DNA of 29,507 bases from CAYJIL01 sp964370235 (GTDB taxonomy: Bacteria; Bacteroidota; Bacteroidia; Bacteroidales; Rikenellaceae): NCBI GenBank assembly GCA_964370235.1, contig CAYJIL010000019.1:1-29507 (forward strand), written 5' to 3'. The notes beneath the pieces are model-generated. The model was not told the DNA's origin. It worked only from the letters and a program-made list of their open reading frames with translations, and did no database searches. Shown here piece by piece: positions 24,419-29,507 of the stretch. The position numbers and the translations under genes were made by a program. Each line of letters begins with the position of its first letter. The stretch's first letter is position 1.

Positions 24419-24941
24419 ACTTGGATTAGTACACATATACACTGGCGATGGCAAGGGCAAAACCACCTCGGCAGTAGGACTTGCAACACGAGCTCTGGGA
24501 CGAGGGCTAAAGGTATGCTATGTATCGTTTCATAAACGCCCCGAAAAGTATGGTTATTCGGAGATGAACATACTAAAAGAGGCTGGTGCTATGGTTCTTA
24601 ACAGAGCAAAAGGTCACCCAAAGCTAGACAAGAGCATAGACCCAGCCATTAACAGCGAAGAGGTAAAGCAAGCAATTATAGAGATTAGAGAGCTAATAAA
24701 GAGTGAGCATTTCGATCTTTTGATTTTGGATGAGATAGTTATTTCGGTTAGAGATAACTACATTGGCGAGGCTGTAATGCTTGATTTCATAGCACAAAAG
24801 CCTGCTAACCTCGAGCTTGTTATGACAGGAAGGGGGGCTAGCCAAGGGCTTATTATGGCAGCAGACTATGTTAGCAATATAAGCAAGGTAAAGCACCCTT
24901 TTGACGAAGGCATTGCTAGTAGAGCAGGTGTTGAATATTAA
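24411..24941 (+). CDS. cobO: Cob(I)yrinic acid a,c-diamide adenosyltransferase
   Basis: A 176-residue CobO/BtuR-type adenosyltransferase. YTGDGKGKTTSAVGLATRAL (P-loop at about 12-19), YVSFHKRPEKYG, DLLILDEI and ELVMTGRGAS are family signatures. It transfers the 5'-deoxyadenosyl group from ATP to the reduced cobalt. It is the last gene of the riboswitch 1 operon and is followed by a 443-base region with the second riboswitch. Confidence 0.95.
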   Translation: MDKLGLVHIYTGDGKGKTTSAVGLATRALGRGLKVCYVSFHKRPEKYGYSEMNILKEAGAMVLNRAKGHPKLDKSIDPAINSEEVKQAIIEIRELIKSEHFDLLILDEIVISVRDNYIGEAVMLDFIAQKPANLELVMTGRGASQGLIMAADYVSNISKVKHPFDEGIASRAGVEY

Positions 24942-25005
24942 ATTTATTAATGTCTATCTGAATAGAATAACCAAAATGCAATAAGTCCTTGGGGGCTTAA
25001 TTCAC
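24942..25005 (+). other. Region after the cobalamin operon, with weak hairpin
   Basis: AAGTCC (24983-24988) can pair with GGGCTT (24993-24998) with one G-U pair and a TTGG loop. No T-run follows, so it is at best a weak terminator for the operon. The nearby ACTTTGCAAAGT at 25004-25015 is a perfect palindrome overlapping the -33 box of the next promoter. Confidence 0.35.
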
Positions 25006-25036
25006 TTTGCAAAGTAACAATTTACAACTATTTTTG
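25006..25036 (+). promoter_or_regulatory. Promoter of the second riboswitch transcript
   Basis: TTTG at 25006-25009, 19 bases, then TATTTTTG at 25029-25036: an exact Bacteroidetes -33/-7 pair. Transcription would begin near 25043, right before the first strand of riboswitch P1 at 25046. Confidence 0.8.
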
Positions 25037-25045
25037 CAGTCATGA

Positions 25046-25255
25046 AATTATAAGGTGCTAGAGTTTGTAAAATGATTTTAACTAAATATCAAACCATTTT
25101 ACTACTTGCTTAAAAGGGAATCCTGTGCAAACCAGGAACTGTGCCCGCAGCTGTAATCTCCATACACACTACTTATCATATTCCACTGGTCTTTTAAAGG
25201 GGGCTGGGAAGGAGATAGGACTAGGGAGAGAGTCAGAAGACCTACCATTATAATT
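25046..25255 (+). promoter_or_regulatory. Cobalamin riboswitch 2 (aptamer)
   Basis: The same conserved blocks as the first aptamer: GGGAATCCTGTGCAAACC from 25116, GCCCGCAGCTGTAA from about 25142, and the B12 box AGTCAGAAGACCT at 25231-25243. P1 forms between AATTATAA-GGT (from 25046) and ACCATTATAATT (ending 25255). ATCTCC/GGAGAT closes the peripheral arm that holds CACTGG and CTGGGAAGG. It should lower expression of the receptor and PepSY genes when cobalamin is plentiful. Confidence 0.94.
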
Positions 25256-25256
25256 A

Positions 25257-25307
25257 TAGTTTTGCTAAGCTTTCGGGAATAAAAGCTAATAACTACCTAG
25301 TATAGGT
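25257..25307 (+). promoter_or_regulatory. Riboswitch 2 expression-platform hairpins
   Basis: Inner stem AGCTTT (25268-25273) pairs with AAAGCT (25282-25287) around loop CGGGAATA. An outer stem TAGTT (25257-25261) pairs with AACTA (25291-25295). A second small hairpin ACCTA-GTA-TAGGT follows at 25295-25307 and shares one base with the outer stem. The first element matches the layout downstream of riboswitch 1. Confidence 0.55.
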
Positions 25308-25384
25308 GAGCATTTGCACTCTCCTTATATAGAGTAATTATTATATACGCTTGTTGGCTTTAGCACTAAAAGTAAAACTAACAT

Positions 25385-27736
25385 ATGTATATTAAAATGA
25401 GAAATTTACTCTTTATAATTGTGGCAGCCACAATGTGTGCCCAATCGTTTGCTAGCGATAACAGCCTCAAAGCAACTATCAAAACCATCGAAAACGACAC
25501 TATCATAACCGACGATGTTATGATAACTACCAAGGTAGAGAAGATGGATTTGCTTGCTTTGCCCATCGATGCTAAATACATTCCGCTATCGATGAATAGC
25601 CTAAAGGCCACCAATCTCGAACTACGAGGCATAGAGGACATACAAGAGGCAACACGCTATATGCCGGGGGTAAATGTAACGACAACCTATGGTGGTTTTC
25701 AGAACCTAGCCATAAGAGGTTTTAGCCACTCCCCTATTCTTATAGACGGTATGCGAGATGAACGCACAACGGTAAACACATATCCTTTTATGGATCTTTC
25801 GTCGGTAGAGAGCATGGAGCTACTAAAAGGACCAGCCTCGGTACTATTTGGCTACTCGGCAGTAGGTGGTGTCATAAACATAATTAGAAAAGCACCCACC
25901 CCAAAACAGAGCGTATCTGCTCGCATGAGCTATGGTAGCTATGGCGACAAACAAGCTAGCCTTGGTTTTGGTGGCAGGCTTGCTGGTAAATTCAGTTATA
26001 TCACCAACTTTCATTATGGCCAAAACGAGGGTTTTCGCCACACTAACGATAGGCGATTATCGGGATATTTTGCAGCTAGTGGCAACATTAGCTCACGCAG
26101 CACACTCGATATTCGTGGTGGTATAACAAGCGATTTTTATGGTACCGACACAGGTATGCCAGATGTTATGCCAGCCGATATATACAGCAAAGATGGCAGC
26201 CTATACCTAAAACAGGGAGAGCTACTACCGGGTCTTGACCCTCGTGCTAGGTACAATAACGAGTCTGACTTTATGTATAACAAGGCAGCAAACATATCGG
26301 CTCGCTATGCATATACTATTTCAGACAAAATAAAACTGACAAATCACCTTACATACAACTACGATGATATAGACTATTTTAGCACCGAGTCGCTAGACTA
26401 TCTTGAGAGCGAATCGCCCATATACGATAGATACTACACCAGTGATAGTGGCGAGAAAACATATATCAACCTAGATAGTGTACAGCTAACATATCCCCTA
26501 CGTTTTGCACACATTGCAAACACAATTAGCAATAAGCTAGAGCTAACAGGTAGCTTTGAGGTAGCAGGCATAGAGAACACATTTGTGGGTGGTTACTCGT
26601 TTATGAATACAAGACGTGTAAGCTACTCTGGATATGACATTGGAACCGATGTGCAAGGGCCTGGTTTGTTCTCTATAATATCTAGCTATGAGCCACAAAG
26701 CATGGGCTATATGACAAGCAAGATGTCAAAGGCAAATATATATAACTATCAAGTAAATGGCTTTTATTTACAAAACCTTATATCGCTTAGCGATAAGGTA
26801 AAAGTTATGCTTGCTGGCAGGTACGATATTTTTGACTACACAAACCAAACGGCACAGACAGTAGACGGAGAAAGAGAGTATGATTCATCGACAAAAAGCA
26901 CAAAAAAGAGCATACAAAACCATGCTTTCACATATAGAGCTGGTTTTGTCTATCTACCAATAGATAACTTGTCGATATATGGTTCGATAGCTAACTTCTA
27001 TAAACCAATATATGCTTTTTATAGCCCTACCACTATCTACATAGACAAGCATGGCAATGAGTTTACGCCCGACGAAAACGGATCGGTATTTGAGCCCGAA
27101 AGCGGCTACCAAGTAGAGACAGGTTTTAAGTACGACATTAACGATTACATCTCCTTTAATGGTTCTGTTTTTTACATCCTTCAAGAGAATATAAGAGAGA
27201 CACTAGATCGCTTTAGCGATGTAGACGACCAAGGCAACTCCGTTAATATGACCGTAATTGGCCAAGTAGGGCGTGCCAAATCTAAGGGTTTTGATATGGA
27301 TATTACAATGCGCCCAAAAGATAATCTTGAGCTTATGGTGGGATATAGCTACACTCATGCCACAGTAGGAGATATTGCAAACAATGCATACATCGAAAGT
27401 TCGGCTAATAGTGGTAACTTCATAACCAACATACCACAAAACAGTGCTTTTGCATATGGAAATTATAGGTTTGCAAGAGGTATATTCAACGGGCTAGGCA
27501 TACACGCTAGTACTACCTACACAGACAAAACATATTTGGATACAGCTAACAGCAAATCGCTAAAAGATTACTGGTTAACAAACATAGGTGCGTCATACTA
27601 CCTTATGGATGGCCTACGATTAACGGTTAATGCCAATAACATATTCAACCAAGTTTACTATACAAAGGTGGTAACCGATCAGCTTGCCCAGAATATGACT
27701 CGCAATTTCCAAATTGCTATCACATATAAGATGTAA
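25385..27736 (+). CDS. TonB-dependent receptor, siderophore-receptor type, cobalamin-controlled
   Basis: A 783-residue outer-membrane receptor. A second ATG at 25397 (MRNLLFIIVAAT) is an equally good start. A signal peptide ends near QSFAS, and a plug domain follows (EATRYMPGVNV, NLAIRGFSHSPILIDGMRDE, SMELLKGPASVLFGYSAVGG, VINIIRKAP). This plug pattern is that of the FhuA/FecA/ferrichrome-type siderophore receptors. The large barrel ends in ITYKM; a terminal Met instead of Phe/Trp is unusual. The leader has a cobalamin riboswitch, so the ligand is probably a corrinoid or a cobalt chelate rather than an iron siderophore. It is followed by a PepSY membrane protein 5 bases later. Confidence 0.9.
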   Translation: MYIKMRNLLFIIVAATMCAQSFASDNSLKATIKTIENDTIITDDVMITTKVEKMDLLALPIDAKYIPLSMNSLKATNLELRGIEDIQEATRYMPGVNVTTTYGGFQNLAIRGFSHSPILIDGMRDERTTVNTYPFMDLSSVESMELLKGPASVLFGYSAVGGVINIIRKAPTPKQSVSARMSYGSYGDKQASLGFGGRLAGKFSYITNFHYGQNEGFRHTNDRRLSGYFAASGNISSRSTLDIRGGITSDFYGTDTGMPDVMPADIYSKDGSLYLKQGELLPGLDPRARYNNESDFMYNKAANISARYAYTISDKIKLTNHLTYNYDDIDYFSTESLDYLESESPIYDRYYTSDSGEKTYINLDSVQLTYPLRFAHIANTISNKLELTGSFEVAGIENTFVGGYSFMNTRRVSYSGYDIGTDVQGPGLFSIISSYEPQSMGYMTSKMSKANIYNYQVNGFYLQNLISLSDKVKVMLAGRYDIFDYTNQTAQTVDGEREYDSSTKSTKKSIQNHAFTYRAGFVYLPIDNLSIYGSIANFYKPIYAFYSPTTIYIDKHGNEFTPDENGSVFEPESGYQVETGFKYDINDYISFNGSVFYILQENIRETLDRFSDVDDQGNSVNMTVIGQVGRAKSKGFDMDITMRPKDNLELMVGYSYTHATVGDIANNAYIESSANSGNFITNIPQNSAFAYGNYRFARGIFNGLGIHASTTYTDKTYLDTANSKSLKDYWLTNIGASYYLMDGLRLTVNANNIFNQVYYTKVVTDQLAQNMTRNFQIAITYKM

Positions 27737-27741
27737 CGAAT

Positions 27742-29154
27742 ATGCTAGTAAAAATTATGAGAACCACACATCAAGTCATGGGAGCGCTGCTTAGTGCTCT
27801 CATGCTTGTTTGGTTTGTATCTGGAATAGTGATGATATATCACACCTTCCCAAAGGTAACACAGGCAGATAGAATAGAGCGAATGGATGCCATAAACCCC
27901 AGTAATCTTTTAGATATAAAAGATATTATTGGTGATAGTATAATGGCTAAATCTAAATCATTAGCACTATATAATAGCCTAGGTAATAACATATATATCG
28001 CAGATTCACGGGAGATTTTAGCAGATAGCACTCACAGCCCACTTGCTGGGTGGGCAAAGCTAGAGGTTACTGCCAAAAGGTGGAATAGTGCACCCATTGC
28101 CCGAGTAGATACGCTACACAAAATAGATCAGTGGATACCATTTGGGAGCTACAAAAAAGAGCTTCCGATATACAAAATTCACTATAACGACAAACAAAAA
28201 CACCAGCTCTATGTTACATCTAAAGATGGACGTGTAATACAATACACGTCTAAAGATGAGCGGTTTTGGGCATGGGTGGGGGCAATACCACATTGGGTAT
28301 ATTTTACTCAGCTAAGACAAAACACATCGCTATGGATAGATGTTGTTGTGTGGCTATCGCTGCTTGGGTGTGTGATGGTTGCAGGGGGTATATTCATGAG
28401 CTTATGGGTAGCATACAAGAGCCGCAAGCTAGCACCCTACAAAAAGAGATGGTACCGTTGGCACCACTGCCTAGGGTTATTGTTTGGGCTGATAACACTA
28501 TCGTTTACTTTTAGTGGAATGATGTCTTTGGTAGATATTCCACAGTGGATGGCAAAGAGCAGCATAGATGTATCACCTGCCAAAACACTCACAACAAGGC
28601 TACCACTTGGTCACTATAAGCTAGATTACAAAGAGGTGATAACAGCGCTTGGTGATGTTAAACAAATAGATTGGTTATCGTTAGGAGACATACCTTTTTA
28701 TAAGGCATCGACACTAGATAGCATATATTATATAGATGCACGAGAGAGTAAGCTTGAGTTTTTAGATATAGCAAAAAATGATGCCTTAGCAATAGTATCA
28801 TCTATATATAGCAATGACACAGAGCTAGAAATCACACTTCTACACAAAGAAGATAGCTACTACATTGGGCGACGAGCACCCGTAACACTACCCACATGGC
28901 GAGTTATAGCAAACGATAACAACGGCAGCATATACTACATTAGCCCAACAAGTGGCTCGCTAAAGTATATAGACAATAGAGGCAAACTAGCACACTGGCT
29001 CTACCCTGCCCTACATAGCCTACGCTTCTCGTGGTTAGTAAGCCATCCAATTATTTGGAGTATAGTTATGTGGACACTTATGCTAGGAGGAGTGGAACTA
29101 TCGATAACTGGCGTTGTTCTTGGCATTAAGTGGACAAAGCAAAAAATATGCTAA
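27742..29154 (+). CDS. PepSY-associated transmembrane protein (putative periplasmic/inner-membrane reductase)
   Basis: A 470-residue inner-membrane protein with four apparent helices: near residues 14-34 (GALLSALMLVWFVSGIVMI), near 200-225 (WLSLLGCVMVAGGIFMSLW), near 245-265 (CLGLLFGLITLSFTFSGMM) and at the C-terminus (IIWSIVMWTLMLGGVELSIT). Large periplasmic loops lie between them. This is the PepSY_TM layout found beside siderophore receptors. Characterised relatives such as FoxB and FpvG reduce chelated iron. Conserved His residues near the helices (HQ at 10-11, HH near 240) may bind haem. Partnering with a riboswitch-controlled receptor suggests it reduces the cobalt or iron centre of the imported ligand, which is inferred. 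Confidence 0.82.
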   Translation: MLVKIMRTTHQVMGALLSALMLVWFVSGIVMIYHTFPKVTQADRIERMDAINPSNLLDIKDIIGDSIMAKSKSLALYNSLGNNIYIADSREILADSTHSPLAGWAKLEVTAKRWNSAPIARVDTLHKIDQWIPFGSYKKELPIYKIHYNDKQKHQLYVTSKDGRVIQYTSKDERFWAWVGAIPHWVYFTQLRQNTSLWIDVVVWLSLLGCVMVAGGIFMSLWVAYKSRKLAPYKKRWYRWHHCLGLLFGLITLSFTFSGMMSLVDIPQWMAKSSIDVSPAKTLTTRLPLGHYKLDYKEVITALGDVKQIDWLSLGDIPFYKASTLDSIYYIDARESKLEFLDIAKNDALAIVSSIYSNDTELEITLLHKEDSYYIGRRAPVTLPTWRVIANDNNGSIYYISPTSGSLKYIDNRGKLAHWLYPALHSLRFSWLVSHPIIWSIVMWTLMLGGVELSITGVVLGIKWTKQKIC

Positions 29155-29172
29155 TATTTATTATTGTTTTTT
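29144..29172 (+). terminator. Weak candidate terminator after the PepSY gene
   Basis: AAATAT (29144-29149) pairs with ATATTT (29154-29159) over a GCTA loop, overlapping the stop codon. A T-rich run ending TTTTTT at 29172 follows. The stem is all A-T, so it would be weak. Confidence 0.3.
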
Positions 29173-29204
29173 AGAGTAGATAAAAATTAAGGGGCTAGAT
29201 TCAT

Positions 29205-29235
29205 TTTGAAAAGTAAAATATTTTAATTAATTTAG
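29205..29235 (+). promoter_or_regulatory. Promoter of the partial lipoprotein gene
   Basis: TTTG at 29205-29208, 19 bases, then TAATTTAG at 29228-29235 (one mismatch to TAnnTTTG). The bases around the -33 box resemble those at the riboswitch 2 promoter. Confidence 0.5.
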
Positions 29236-29270
29236 CCTACAATAAGACACTAACCCAAAAGAAAACAACA

Positions 29271-29507
29271 ATGATTAAAACATTCCCTATTATTTTAAGT
29301 CTATTAATTTTAATGGGCTGTAAAAACAATGACCAAGTCTACACTTTACCTATCACGGTAGAAAGTGATACTAGATTATATATACCCATAGTATTCGAAG
29401 GTGATACGATACCTTTTCTTTTTGACACGTGCGCTAGCGGCACATCAGTAGCAAAGTGTCAGCAAGAGAATTATGCTAAAGGTAGACCCATCACGGTAGA
29501 GCATATT
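29271..29507 (+). CDS. Lipoprotein with retropepsin-like motif, N-terminal part
   Basis: The frame starts with MIKTFPIILSLLILMGC, a clear lipoprotein signal with lipidated C17. It stays open to the window end (79 codons seen). FLFDTCASGTSV at residues 49-60 resembles the catalytic DTGAS loop of retropepsin-like aspartic proteases, with Cys in place of the usual Gly. The preceding RLYIPIVFEGDTIPF fits the first beta-strands of that fold. If active it would be a lipid-anchored protease outside the inner membrane. The C-terminal part, including other conserved residues, is not in the window, so activity cannot be judged. It has its own promoter, and no riboswitch is visible. Confidence 0.65.
   Translation, partial: MIKTFPIILSLLILMGCKNNDQVYTLPITVESDTRLYIPIVFEGDTIPFLFDTCASGTSVAKCQQENYAKGRPITVEHI

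Noticed and set aside
25385..29154. Receptor and PepSY pair read as an iron-siderophore locus
   Set aside because: The leader holds a complete cobalamin aptamer with its own promoter, so iron-only use is less likely. The ligand is left open.
1..29507. CRISPR arrays, tRNA or rRNA genes, insertion sequences
   Set aside because: No regularly spaced repeats, cloverleaf sequences, rRNA segments, transposase genes or terminal inverted repeats were seen on either strand.

Overview
The window reads as a chromosomal segment of a Bacteroidota bacterium, most likely order Bacteroidales. The main evidence is the promoter type: several leaders carry the Bacteroidetes -33/-7 pair (TTTG, 19-20 bases, TAnnTTTG) rather than sigma-70 boxes. 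TonB-dependent receptors, lipoproteins and exported enzymes fit the same group. TGA is used as a normal stop at several gene junctions.

Left end (1-2513): an interrupted DJ-1/PfpI-like exported protein and a MATE efflux pump read leftwards. An AraC-type regulator reads rightwards from a shared 113-base intergenic region. An exported carbon-nitrogen hydrolase (2820-3587) follows on its own.

Centre (3647-24941): a Bacteroidetes promoter and a cobalamin riboswitch precede about 21 kb of tightly packed, same-strand genes. These encode a BtuB-like receptor, an exported cobaltochelatase CbiK, most of the anaerobic (early cobalt insertion) corrin-ring pathway, a BtuFCD-like importer, and the lower pathway (CobU, CobS, CobT, CobC, CbiP, CobD, CbiB, CobO). 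Eight ring enzymes are compressed into four fusion proteins: CbiH-CbiC, CbiE-CbiT, CbiG-CbiF and CbiJ-CbiD. Genes overlap or lie within 15 bases of each other, so one riboswitch probably controls the whole block by feedback from cobalamin. CbiA (a,c-diamide synthase) is not in the window, nor are the enzymes that make sirohydrochlorin. A Dph6-like PP-loop amide-ligase homologue of unknown bacterial function sits inside the operon.

Right end (24942-29507): a second cobalamin riboswitch with its own strong promoter leads a siderophore-type TonB receptor and a PepSY-type membrane protein. A partial lipoprotein gene with a retropepsin-like motif follows and runs off the window. Both riboswitch leaders end in a similar two-tier hairpin with a CGGG loop, which is probably the regulatory element that meets the aptamer.
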